From the NCBI GenBank assembly GCA_046351215.1, contig JAXLYX010000005.1, positions 310,001-374,000 on the forward strand: a stretch of DNA of 64,000 nt, read 5' to 3'. This DNA is from JAXLYX01 sp046351215 (GTDB lineage Bacteria; Myxococcota_A; Polyangia; Polyangiales; Houyiibacteriaceae). The notes beneath the pieces are model-generated. The model had not been told where the DNA came from and ran no database searches. It saw only the letters and a program-made list of their open reading frames with translations. The position numbers and the translations under genes are program-made. Below are positions 15,784-23,975 of this stretch, in pieces (position 1 is the stretch's first letter; each line of letters begins with the position of its first letter).

Positions 15784-16911
15784 ATGACAAGACAAACATC
15801 GGTCATATCCGTATTCAACAACAAGGGCGGAGTCGGGAAGACGACGCTCAGTTTTCACCTCGGCCATGCCCTTGCCGACATGGGCAAGAAGACTCTGTTT
15901 GTTGACTTGGACCCGCAGTGCAATCTGAGCATCTACGCTCTAAGCGCCAACATGATCGAGGAACTCTGGTTGGCCGAAGATGAGTTCATTGATTCTGGAT
16001 TTGATCAATCCACCACAAAACTTGGGACCGATCAATTCAAGGCTCTCATTGCCTCACCGCGTTCCATACATTTCCTACTCAAACCCACTGAAGAAGGCAC
16101 CGGAGAACTGTCGGACCTGCCTCCTCCCATAGAGATCGCCAAGAACCTAGATCTGATCCCGGGTCGCCTGACCATGCACATGTACGAAGATCGGATCTCG
16201 ACCCGTTGGAGCGACATATATCGTGGAGACCCACTGGCAATTCGAACGGTAACTCGAATCAGGTCCCTAATCGATGACTATGCAATCAAGCATGGATACG
16301 ACGTCGTCATAGTTGACACTTCGCCAAGCCTTGGCTCGCTCAACAAAGTCGCAATATCGACAGTGGACGGATTCCTCGTCCCATGTCTCCCAGACGTGTT
16401 CTCGCTCTACGGCATCAAGAACATCGGCCGGTCCGTTGATCGATGGCACCAAGAAATGACACTTATCAAAGGACTAGTGTCAGAAACAAAGATGAAGGAC
16501 TTTCCTGCGGAAAGCATGAAATTCCTTGGATTTACAATCTATAACGCACGAAAATACACTGGTTCGACAAAATGGGACCTTGCCCAGGCTCACCACAACT
16601 ACGCGGACAGAATTCCTGACACAATCGACAAGTACATCCCAAACTCGGTACGGACAACGATCGACGACGATGTACTGAGAACGCCCATCGGAGGAAAGGC
16701 GGTAATGCACTCGCACAACACACTTCCGTCGATGGCAAACAAGTACCGATCACCCATGTGGCGGATCCCAGAATTGACAAATCTCGACGACGAAGACCGC
16801 CAAACAATTCTTGGAAATCGAAAGACATACGAAGACACGAAGACGGCCTACAAGAAATTCGCCAAGGCCGTCCTCGAGAGAATGGCTCAAGCACATGGAG
16901 ACGTGAAATGA
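15784..16911 (+). CDS. ParA/MinD-family ATPase, partner of a RelA/SpoT synthetase
   Basis: 375 aa from ATG 15784; an in-frame ATG at 15748 is the alternative but sits in the candidate operator. Deviant Walker A NNKGGVGKTT (12-21) with the signature Lys14, Walker A' DLDPQCN (41-47) and Walker B VVIVDTSP (174-181) are all intact, so it should bind and hydrolyse ATP as a dimer. A C-terminal extension of about 130 residues goes beyond the ParA core. No ParB, parS-like array or replication gene is present, which argues against plasmid partition. GC is near 39 percent in 16441-16560, far below the neighbours. The stop overlaps the next start (ATGA), so the two products are made together. Confidence 0.85.
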   Translation: MTRQTSVISVFNNKGGVGKTTLSFHLGHALADMGKKTLFVDLDPQCNLSIYALSANMIEELWLAEDEFIDSGFDQSTTKLGTDQFKALIASPRSIHFLLKPTEEGTGELSDLPPPIEIAKNLDLIPGRLTMHMYEDRISTRWSDIYRGDPLAIRTVTRIRSLIDDYAIKHGYDVVIVDTSPSLGSLNKVAISTVDGFLVPCLPDVFSLYGIKNIGRSVDRWHQEMTLIKGLVSETKMKDFPAESMKFLGFTIYNARKYTGSTKWDLAQAHHNYADRIPDTIDKYIPNSVRTTIDDDVLRTPIGGKAVMHSHNTLPSMANKYRSPMWRIPELTNLDDEDRQTILGNRKTYEDTKTAYKKFAKAVLERMAQAHGDVK

Positions 16912-17579
16912 GCTCTGAGGCTGACTCATGCATCAACCTGTATCTCAAGGAAAAGCACGTCATTGAAACCTGGATGGACGCCATTCTCACGACGTTCCGT
17001 CGAGATCCAGACTTGAATCGACCGCCGATGCCAATAATTCACTCACTTCGTTCCAGAATGAAGGACCCCGAACACCTCCGGGAGAAGCTGGAACGAAAGT
17101 CTGCAGACGGCAACGTCATTACCCCAGACAATCTGTTCAGCAAGGTGACAGACCTGGCTGGGATTCGGGTACTTCACGTAGCCTCACGCCACTTCGATCT
17201 CATTCACAACAAGATTGAAATGATGGTCAAATCTGGAGACTGGAGGCTAGCCGAAACCCCAGTTGCGTATTCATGGGATCCGGACAGACGGAAGGGATTT
17301 GAGCAACTTGGACTACGAGTCGAAATCAAAGACTCAAACTACACGAGCATCCACTACTTGGTTCGACCGTCGAACGAGAAAAACATCGCGTGCTGCGAGG
17401 TTCAGGTGCGGACACTCTTCGAGGAGGTTTGGGGCGAAGTCGACCATCTCGTAAACTATCCGACAAAGAATGAATCTGACTCCTGTCGCCGCCAGTTGCG
17501 CGTACTCGCTCGCGCTGTGTCTACAGGAACAACACTCGTTGATTCGATGCTAACGGACTTCGAAGGCAGCCCGTCGTAG
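16908..17579 (+). CDS. Stand-alone RelA/SpoT-domain alarmone synthetase (small, no hydrolase domain)
   Basis: 223 aa, the size of small alarmone synthetases. Start ATG 16908 overlaps the ParA stop. Synthetase motifs in order: SLRSRMKD (46-53), TDLAGIRV (81-88) with the metal-binding Asp82, NYTSIH (144-149) with the substrate-stacking Tyr145, and EVQVRT (164-169) with the catalytic Glu164, followed by Trp175 and His180. No HD hydrolase, TGS or ACT domain, so the product cannot be removed by this protein. Family members transfer pyrophosphate from ATP to GDP/GTP, ATP/ADP or tRNA ends; several are toxins. Pairing with ParA suggests the ATPase controls it (inference). Low GC like its partner, a sign of horizontal transfer. 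Confidence 0.85.
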   Translation: MSSEADSCINLYLKEKHVIETWMDAILTTFRRDPDLNRPPMPIIHSLRSRMKDPEHLREKLERKSADGNVITPDNLFSKVTDLAGIRVLHVASRHFDLIHNKIEMMVKSGDWRLAETPVAYSWDPDRRKGFEQLGLRVEIKDSNYTSIHYLVRPSNEKNIACCEVQVRTLFEEVWGEVDHLVNYPTKNESDSCRRQLRVLARAVSTGTTLVDSMLTDFEGSPS

Positions 17580-17582
17580 GCC
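17573..17582 (-). repeat. Right copy of the 10-bp inverted repeat
   Basis: GTCGTAGGCC, the reverse complement of 15696-15705, spans the TAG stop of the RelSpo gene. It marks the return to high GC on the right side of the cassette. Confidence 0.35.
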
Positions 17583-17583
17583 A

Positions 17584-17609
17584 CTCGCGCGTCAATGTTG
17601 CCGCGCGAG
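17584..17609 (+). terminator. Hairpin downstream of the ParA-RelSpo operon
   Basis: CTCGCGCG (17584-17591) pairs perfectly with CGCGCGAG (17602-17609) across a 10-nt loop, starting 4 bases after the RelSpo stop codon. There is no T-run after it, so it may be a transcript-stabilising hairpin or a terminator of the high-GC type. Confidence 0.5.
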
Positions 17610-17720
17610 CTAGATGGGGGATTCGCGCGCACAGAATCCGGTTAGACCGTTCTGGCGCAGGCTGCAGCAATGCGCATGCAGCAAGAAGCGTCGGGAAACG
17701 CCCATGGGTAGCGCCCCCCC

Positions 17721-18773
17721 CTACCCCACGATCTCCCGGATCCCCGCCACGAGCCGCTCGTTCTGCTCGTGCGTGCCCACCGTGATGCGGATCGAGTCCC
17801 CGAGCCGCGGGCGATCCCAATAGCGCACGAGGATCCCGCGTTCCTTGAGGCCCAGATAGAGCGCCTTCGCCCGCTCGCGCGAGCCGACGTCGACGAGGAG
17901 GAAGTTCGCGTCGCTCTTCGGCCAGCGGAAGCCGAACGAAGCGAGCTCCTTCTCGAGGAAGGCGCGCTCGGTCAGCGTCTTCGCGACGAGCTCCTTCACG
18001 TACGCCTGGTCCTCGAGCGCGGCGAGGCCGAGCGCCTGCGTGATGGCGTTCACGTTGTAGCTGTCCTTGACCTTCATCAGCTCGGCGACGATCGGCGCCT
18101 GCGCGAAGAGCAGCCCGAGGCGCGCGCCCGCGAGCGCGTAGCTCTTCGAGAACGTGCGGATGACGATCAGGTTCCCGTGCGCCGCGATGTCGGGGATGAA
18201 GCTGCGCCCCGAGAAATCCGTATACGCCTCGTCGACGACGACGATGCAGTTGCGGCGCTCGACGAGGCGCAGGATCGCCTCGCGCGAGGCGAGCGTCGCG
18301 CTCGGGTTGTTCGGGCTCGAGACGAAGACGAGCTTCGCCCCGACCGTGCCGAGCTCCTCGGGCAGCGACCAATCGTCGCCGTACGGCACGTGGATCATCC
18401 GCGCGCCCTGGAGCGACGCGAGCGTGTCGTAGAGGCCGTACGTCGGGTACGGCACGGCGATCGACTCGCCGGCGTCGACGAAGCCGCGCACGAGCACGGT
18501 GAGCACGTCGTCCGAGCCGTTGCCCGCGAGGACCATGTCGGGCGTCACGCCGAAGACCTCGGCGGCCTTCGCCCGGAGCGCGTCGGCCCTCGGGCTCGGG
18601 TACACGCGGAGCGTGCCGGCCGCGTAGTGCTCGAGCGCCGCCTGCACGGACGGGCTCGCGGGCCACGCCGGCTCGTTCGTGTTGAGCTTGATGCAGTCCT
18701 TCACCTGCTCGCCGGGGGTGTAGCCCTCCATGGCGCGGATGCCGGGACGAACGAAGCTGAGGGGGTCGAACAC
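17721..18773 (-). CDS. hisC: Histidinol-phosphate aminotransferase
   Basis: 350 aa, the normal length for HisC. Start is GTG 18773 after GAGGTAAAG. Family features: the N-terminal LNTNEPAWPAS motif for substrate phosphate, GNGSDDVLTVL, SSPNNPSA, DEAYTDFSG and FSKSYALAGARLG, with the PLP Lys in FSK. HisC converts imidazole acetol phosphate to L-histidinol phosphate using glutamate (histidine biosynthesis, cytoplasm). No other his genes lie nearby. Closely related enzymes act on aromatic amino acids or threonine phosphate (CobD), so substrate certainty is moderate. The 161-base gap to the divergent GMC gene shows no clear motif. Confidence 0.85.
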   Translation of the reverse strand: MFDPLSFVRPGIRAMEGYTPGEQVKDCIKLNTNEPAWPASPSVQAALEHYAAGTLRVYPSPRADALRAKAAEVFGVTPDMVLAGNGSDDVLTVLVRGFVDAGESIAVPYPTYGLYDTLASLQGARMIHVPYGDDWSLPEELGTVGAKLVFVSSPNNPSATLASREAILRLVERRNCIVVVDEAYTDFSGRSFIPDIAAHGNLIVIRTFSKSYALAGARLGLLFAQAPIVAELMKVKDSYNVNAITQALGLAALEDQAYVKELVAKTLTERAFLEKELASFGFRWPKSDANFLLVDVGSRERAKALYLGLKERGILVRYWDRPRLGDSIRITVGTHEQNERLVAGIREIVG

Positions 18774-18934
18774 GCTTTACCTCTTCCGGAACGGCGTCCG
18801 TCTAGCACGGAGGCCGCCCCCGGGCCCCCCGCCCCACCCCGGAAGTCGGCCGATCTCCCGGAATTCAGGCCCCGTACGAATTCGAGACGAGCCCGTCGTC
18901 ATTCCGGGCGGCCCACCCTAGGCTGTTGCCACCC

Positions 18935-20515
18935 ATGGAAGAAGGCTTCGATTTCGTCATCCTCGGCTCCGGCTTCGGCGGGAGCGTCTCGGCCCTCCGT
19001 CTCGCGGAGAAGGGCTACCGCGTGCTCGTCCTCGAGAAGGGCAAGCGCTGGAAGCCCGAGGACTTCCCGAAGACCAACTGGAACCTCGAGAAGTGGATGT
19101 GGGCGCCGAAGCTCGGCCTCCGGGGCATCTTCCAGATGAGCTTCCTCGAGCACGTCACGGTGATGCACGGCGTCGGCGTCGGCGGAGGCTCGCTCGTCTA
19201 CGCGAACACCCTGCCCACGCCGAAGGATCCCTTCTTCCGTGCGAAGTCCTGGGCGCACCTCGCCGATTGGAAGAAGGAGCTCGCGCCGCACTACGAGACC
19301 GCCCTCCGCATGCTCGGCGCCGCGACGAATCCCCGGATGCACCGGGGCGATCGCGTGATCCAGGAGATCGCCCGCGAGATCGGGCGCCCCGACGCGTTCG
19401 AGCCGACGCGCGTGGCCGTCTTCTTCGGCGAAGAGGGCAAGAAGGTCCCGGACCCCTTCTTCGGCGGCAAGGGTCCCGAGCGGGTCGGCTGCACCCACTG
19501 CGGCGCGTGCATGACGGGCTGCCCCGTGGGCGCGAAGAACACCCTCGATCGGAACTACCTCTTCCTCGCCGAGAAGCTCGGCGTCGAGGTCCGCCCGGAG
19601 ACCGAGGTCGTCGCCGTGCGCGAGGCCTCGGGCGGCGGCTACCTGATCGAGACCAAGCACACCTTCGGCAAGGGCCCGAGCGGGACGATCCGTGCGCCGC
19701 GCGTGATCTTCTCGGGCGGCGTGATGGGCACGATCCCGCTCCTGCTCGCGATGAAGCAGGATCCGAAGGGCCTCCCGCGCCTCTCGGCGCGCGTGGGCGA
19801 TTTCGTCCGCACGAACAACGAGGCCCTGCTCGGCATCGTCAGCCCCGAGAAGGACGCGGACTTCTCGCAGGGCGTCGCGATCACCTCGATCCTCCACACC
19901 GACGAGCACAGCCACCTCGAGCCCGTCCGCTACGCCCCGGGCTCCGGCTTCTTCCGGACGATGGTGCTCCCGATGACGGAGGGCGCCACGGTCGCGAGCC
20001 GGCTCGTCAACGCGACGCGCGGCTTCCTCCGGCATCCCGTGCGCTTCCTCAAGGCCTTCGCCGTCCCCGACTTCTCGAAGCAATCGCAGGTGCTGCTCTA
20101 CATGCGGACGCTCGAGAGCACGATCTCGCTGCGCCTCGGCCGTAGCGCGATGAACGGCTTCGCCGTGGGGCTCGTCTCGAAGCTCGACGATCCCTCGAAG
20201 GCGCCGAGCGCCTTCATGCCCGAGGCCATCGACCTCGCGAAGCGCTTCGCCGAGAAGGTCGGCGGCGTCCCGATGACGATGGCGACCGAGACGCTCCTCG
20301 GCGTCCCGTCGACGGCGCACATCCTCGGCGGCGCGTGCATGGGCGAGGACGCGGGCGAAGGCGTGATCGACGCCCAGCACCGCGTGCACGGCTACGAAGG
20401 GCTCTACGTGATCGACGGGTCCGCGATCAGCGCGAACCCGGGCGTGAACCCCTCGCTGACGATCACGGCGCTCGCGGAGCGGGCGATGTCGAAGATCCCT
20501 GCGAAGTCGGCGTGA
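18935..20515 (+). CDS. GMC-family oxidoreductase with a ferredoxin-like Cys cluster (cholesterol-oxidase-like)
   Basis: 526 aa from ATG 18935. FAD motif ILGSGFGGSVSA (9-20), the second flavin segment GVGVGGGSLVYANTL (79-93) and the C-terminal NPGVNPSLTI block define the GMC fold in the branch that contains ChoD-type cholesterol oxidases. Residues 186-196 hold C-x2-C-x2-C-x3-CP (CTHCGACMTGCP), the spacing of a 4Fe-4S ferredoxin site, followed by GAKNTLDRNYL. This implies electron transfer rather than simple O2 reduction. Substrate unknown; a sterol is plausible given the family. The 3' end overlaps the convergent lipoprotein gene by 53 bases. Confidence 0.82.
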   Translation: MEEGFDFVILGSGFGGSVSALRLAEKGYRVLVLEKGKRWKPEDFPKTNWNLEKWMWAPKLGLRGIFQMSFLEHVTVMHGVGVGGGSLVYANTLPTPKDPFFRAKSWAHLADWKKELAPHYETALRMLGAATNPRMHRGDRVIQEIAREIGRPDAFEPTRVAVFFGEEGKKVPDPFFGGKGPERVGCTHCGACMTGCPVGAKNTLDRNYLFLAEKLGVEVRPETEVVAVREASGGGYLIETKHTFGKGPSGTIRAPRVIFSGGVMGTIPLLLAMKQDPKGLPRLSARVGDFVRTNNEALLGIVSPEKDADFSQGVAITSILHTDEHSHLEPVRYAPGSGFFRTMVLPMTEGATVASRLVNATRGFLRHPVRFLKAFAVPDFSKQSQVLLYMRTLESTISLRLGRSAMNGFAVGLVSKLDDPSKAPSAFMPEAIDLAKRFAEKVGGVPMTMATETLLGVPSTAHILGGACMGEDAGEGVIDAQHRVHGYEGLYVIDGSAISANPGVNPSLTITALAERAMSKIPAKSA

Positions 20516-21203
20516 CGCCGAAGGCCTCCTCGACGTCCTCGAGGTGGACGGTGCAGTAGGGGCTCCACTCGGCCCAGGCGGGATCGGCCGCCTGGCCGAA
20601 GAGGGAGACGCAGCCTTGGTACGCATTCGCGGCATAGCCGGCGAGCGGACCGACGGCGGCCGAGAGCGCCCCACGGTAGGCGTCGAGGAGCTCGGGGTCG
20701 TGCGCGATGTCCTCGGGCACGGCGGAGCCGCGGATGCTCGCGACCATGTCCTCGTAGAGGTAGCCGAGCAGGGCCGCGCCCATGCCCCGCTCGGTGACGG
20801 GCGATTGGGTCATGCGCGCCATCGTGTCGAGCGCGGCCTGCGTGGCGGCCAGGCGATGCTCGAGGAAGACGCGGAAGGGGCCCTCGGCCCACGCGTTCAC
20901 CGCCTCGAGCGTGCCCTGCGTCGGCGGCTCCGGGGGACGGATGGCGATGGCCTCCTCCACCTGGCGGTAGACGAGCTGCGCGGGCTCCGACATCGCATCG
21001 CGCGAGACGCCGGTCCGCGGCACGGGAATCGGCGTGTCGCCCGGCGTGATGACGACGCGCTCCGGCTCCGTGGGGGTCGCCTCTCCACCGCTCGTCGCGG
21101 CCGGCTCGGCCACGGCAGGAGACTCGGCGGGCGCCGCGGCGCCGCCCTTGGCGCATCCGAAGAGCGGCAGGACGAGGAGGCAGGTGGAGAGGATTCGTCG
21201 CAT
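20463..21203 (-). CDS. Lipoprotein of unknown function, paralogue of 5880-6554
   Basis: 246 aa from ATG 21203. Lipobox PLFGC with Cys17. A Pro/Ala/Glu-rich linker (residues about 20-65) leads to a helical domain that resembles the lipoprotein at 5880-6554: WAEGPFRVFLEHRL against YVDGPLSAWLGRRA, GYLYEDM against AYLYEST, and two C-terminal cysteines (YQGC and SPYC). No known domain. It overlaps the end of the GMC gene in convergent orientation. The paralogue also sits beside a sterol-type oxidoreductase gene, which hints at a shared ligand or pathway (inference). Confidence 0.75.
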   Translation of the reverse strand: MRRILSTCLLVLPLFGCAKGGAAAPAESPAVAEPAATSGGEATPTEPERVVITPGDTPIPVPRTGVSRDAMSEPAQLVYRQVEEAIAIRPPEPPTQGTLEAVNAWAEGPFRVFLEHRLAATQAALDTMARMTQSPVTERGMGAALLGYLYEDMVASIRGSAVPEDIAHDPELLDAYRGALSAAVGPLAGYAANAYQGCVSLFGQAADPAWAEWSPYCTVHLEDVEEAFGVTPTSQGSSTSPAPRAP

Positions 21204-21274
21204 GGGGAGCGGAGCGTAGCGGGAGACGAGCATCACGGGAACCTCGGACACCGGACGGCTGCTAAGGTTCCGGG

Positions 21275-22096
21275 GTGAAGCTCGCCTCGATCCACGTCTA
21301 CCCAGTGAAGGCCTGCCGGGGCATCGCGCTCCCCGAGGCGCGCGTCGTCGCCCGGGGCCTCGAGCACGACCGCCGATTCCTCGTCGTCGACTCGAACGGC
21401 CTCTTCGTCACGCAGCGGAGGGAGAGCCGCCTCGCGCTCGTCGACACGGCGATCGAGGGGGATTCCCTCCGGATCTCGTCGGAGGGCACGGGCGCGGTGG
21501 TGCTCCCGCTCCATCCGGAGCGCGGCACGCACACCACCGCCCGGGTCTGGCGCGATCAGGTCGAGGCGATCGAGGTGCCGGAGGGGAGCCGCTTCTTCCG
21601 CGATCACCTGGGGGCCGACGTCCGCCTCGTCTTCATGCCCGACACCTCGCTCCGCCCGGTCGATCCCACGCGGGCGCGACCGGGGGACGTCGTCTCCTTC
21701 GCGGACGGCTACCCCTTCCTCTTGGCCTCGGAGGCCTCCCTCGCGGATCTGAACGCCCGCCTCGAGCGGCCGCTCCCGATGGCGCGCTTCCGGCCGAACC
21801 TCGTCTTCACGGGCACGGAGCCCTACGCCGAGGACCGGATGGCCCGGGTCCGCATCGGGGAGCTCTCGTTCCGGGGCCCGAAGCGCTGCGACCGCTGCGC
21901 GGTGACGACGATCGATCCCGAGACCGGGCTCGCCGGTCCGGAGCCGCTCCGCACCCTCGCCACCTACCGCAAGGAGGACGGGAAGGTCTGGTTCGGGATG
22001 AACCTGGTCCACGACGGCCCCGGCGTGCTTCGGCTCGGCGACACCGCCGAGGTCCTCGAATGGCATCCTTCCACACCGACCCACACGCCCTCCTGA
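21275..22096 (+). CDS. MOSC-domain protein (YcbX/mARC-like)
   Basis: 273 aa starting at GTG 21275; no earlier ATG is usable. The N-terminal beta-barrel motif YPVKACRGIAL and GLEHDRRFLVVD are typical of MOSC_N, and the C-terminal MOSC domain has RFRPNLVF and the conserved Cys region RCDRCAVTTID where the molybdenum cofactor sulfur is bound. YcbX/mARC proteins reduce N-hydroxylated compounds using molybdopterin and an electron donor. No ferredoxin domain is fused here, unlike E. coli YcbX, so the partner must be separate. Confidence 0.85.
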   Translation: MKLASIHVYPVKACRGIALPEARVVARGLEHDRRFLVVDSNGLFVTQRRESRLALVDTAIEGDSLRISSEGTGAVVLPLHPERGTHTTARVWRDQVEAIEVPEGSRFFRDHLGADVRLVFMPDTSLRPVDPTRARPGDVVSFADGYPFLLASEASLADLNARLERPLPMARFRPNLVFTGTEPYAEDRMARVRIGELSFRGPKRCDRCAVTTIDPETGLAGPEPLRTLATYRKEDGKVWFGMNLVHDGPGVLRLGDTAEVLEWHPSTPTHTPS

Positions 22097-22130
22097 GCGG
22101 TGCGGACGTGGGAGCGACACACTCCAACAT

Positions 22131-22149
22131 TCACCCCCTGGGGTGATTT
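22131..22149 (+). terminator. Short hairpin with T-run after the MOSC gene
   Basis: TCACCCC (22131-22137) and GGGGTGA (22140-22146) form a tight perfect inverted repeat followed by TTTC, 35 bases after the MOSC stop codon. A plausible weak rho-independent terminator. Confidence 0.45.
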
Positions 22150-22250
22150 CGTTCGACGCCGAAGCCCGCGAGGCGTATTGACGACCGGTCCGTGGTCGGA
22201 GACCTTGGTCCGACAGGCGGTGCCAGGCCCAAGGAGGGCTCAGTCGACGC

Positions 22251-23975
22251 ATGATCCGGGTCCTGCTCTGCGCGGAGAAGCGAGCTGACAAGGCGCTCAC
22301 CGAGGGATTCCTCCGGGAGGTGAGCCGCCGCTACGTCGTCGACTGGGCGCCGAGCTACGCGGACGCCTGGTCGCGCCTCCGCGAGGGCGAGTGCCACGTG
22401 ACGCTCGTCGACTCGGACATCGGGATGGGACGCGGCCTCGAGCTGCTCCACACGATGGTCAGCGCCGGCATCGACATCCCCTTCGTGCTCCTCGTGCACG
22501 AGAGCAATCCGAACCTCGAGGCGGCCGCGATCCGCGCCGGGGCGAGCGCGGTGCTCGTGCGGGACGAGGTCACGCCGAAGCTCCTCGAGCGCACCGTCCG
22601 TCACGCGGCGGAGCGCGCGCGCGTGAAGTCGCCCGGTGGCTTCGGCATCGACGCCCACACGATCGTCACGACGACGACCATCCTCGATCGCGTCGAGCTC
22701 GCGTTGATCCGCGCGCGACGCGGCCATCGCGGTTTCGCGGTCCTCGCCATCTCCTACGACATGCCGGGCTCGGCGCGTCAGGAGGCCGAGGCGATGGGCG
22801 CGCTCTTCTTCGGCACCCTGAGCGAGCGGATAAGACAGAACCTCGGCGACGAGGACTCGATCTTCCGCGTCGGCAAGCACGACTTCGTCGTGCTCCTGGA
22901 GTCCCTCTTCGACTCGCGGGCGGCCGCCGAGGTCGCGGGTCGCATCCTCTCGGCGCTCGCCGAGCCGATCTCGATCCACGGCCGCGAGGTGCAGCTCGCG
23001 GCGCAGATCGGCGTGAGCGTGTATCCGGAGCACGGGGCGAAACCCGAGGCGCTCCTCCAGCTCGCACGCGAGGCGATGCACAGCGCGCGCGCGGGCACGC
23101 GGAGCCAGCTCCGGGTGCACAGCAGCGTGAGACCGGGGAAGGCGAACCGCCGTGGCGACCTGCGTCGCGCGATCGTCGGAGCCGACGAGCGCGGCGAGCT
23201 CGTCCTCTACTACCAGCCGCAGGTGAACCTCGTCGACGGCCGGGTCGTCGGCGCCGAGGCCCTGATGCGCTGGATCTCGCCCGAGTTCGGGCTGGTGCCG
23301 CCGATCGAGTTCATCCCGATCGCCGAGGAGGCCGGCCTCATCGCCGACTTCGGCGCCTGGGCGCTCCGCGAAGGCTGCCGGCAGGCGAAGGAATGGCACG
23401 ACGCGGGCCAGGGGATCCGCGTCGGCGTCAACGTCTCGGCCCAGCAGTTCGCCGACGGACGCCTCGGCGAGGTCGTCCAGGCCGCGCTCGCGTCGAGCGG
23501 CCTCCCGGCGTCGCTGCTCGAGCTCGAGATCACCGAGGGCCTCCTGCTCGAGAACACCGACGAGACACGCTCGCTCCTCTCGGCGTTCCGCAAGGAGGGC
23601 GTGCTGATCGCGGTCGACGACTTCGGCACGGGCTACGCCTCGCTCGCCTACGTGAAGCGCTTCCCGATGGATGTCATCAAGATCGACCGCGAGTTCGTCC
23701 GGAACCTCCCGCTCGACACGGAGAACGCCGCGATCACGAGCGCGATCGTGGCGCTCGCGCGGAGCCTCGGTCTCGAGGTCATCGCGGAAGGCGTCGAGAA
23801 CGAGGCCGAGGAGGAATTCCTCCGCGCGCTCCACTGTCACGTCGTGCAGGGCTACCTGCACGCCAAGCCGATGCCGGCCGCCGACTTCGACGCCTGGCGC
23901 GAGAAGCGACGCGTCTCGGGGGTCGAATTCAGCTCGGCGGGCGACTCCGGGCTCATTCGTCGCGCACGCCTGTGA
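22251..23975 (+). CDS. Receiver-like / degenerate GGDEF / EAL c-di-GMP phosphodiesterase
   Basis: 574 aa. Residues 1-120 look like a response-regulator receiver fold (VTLVDSDIG around the phospho-acceptor, then PFVLLVHE). Residues about 140-290 are a GGDEF-type domain in which the signature is replaced by VGKHDF, so it should not make c-di-GMP. Residues 305-560 are an EAL domain with all key motifs: AEALMRW, EITEGLLLEN, DDFGTGYASL, VIKIDREFV and AEGVEN. It should therefore degrade c-di-GMP, with the receiver and dead GGDEF parts as input modules. No sensor kinase is next to it. The stop overlaps the next gene's GTG by 4 bases. Confidence 0.88.
   Translation: MIRVLLCAEKRADKALTEGFLREVSRRYVVDWAPSYADAWSRLREGECHVTLVDSDIGMGRGLELLHTMVSAGIDIPFVLLVHESNPNLEAAAIRAGASAVLVRDEVTPKLLERTVRHAAERARVKSPGGFGIDAHTIVTTTTILDRVELALIRARRGHRGFAVLAISYDMPGSARQEAEAMGALFFGTLSERIRQNLGDEDSIFRVGKHDFVVLLESLFDSRAAAEVAGRILSALAEPISIHGREVQLAAQIGVSVYPEHGAKPEALLQLAREAMHSARAGTRSQLRVHSSVRPGKANRRGDLRRAIVGADERGELVLYYQPQVNLVDGRVVGAEALMRWISPEFGLVPPIEFIPIAEEAGLIADFGAWALREGCRQAKEWHDAGQGIRVGVNVSAQQFADGRLGEVVQAALASSGLPASLLELEITEGLLLENTDETRSLLSAFRKEGVLIAVDDFGTGYASLAYVKRFPMDVIKIDREFVRNLPLDTENAAITSAIVALARSLGLEVIAEGVENEAEEEFLRALHCHVVQGYLHAKPMPAADFDAWREKRRVSGVEFSSAGDSGLIRRARL

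Noticed and set aside
15784..17579. Interpretation of the ParA-like gene as a plasmid or chromosome partition locus
   Set aside because: No ParB-like gene, no repeated parS-like sites and no replication genes are adjacent; the coupled partner is an alarmone synthetase.
22178..22206. TTGACG as -35 of a sigma70 promoter for the EAL gene
   Set aside because: The hexamer 17 bases downstream (GACCTT) does not resemble a -10 box.
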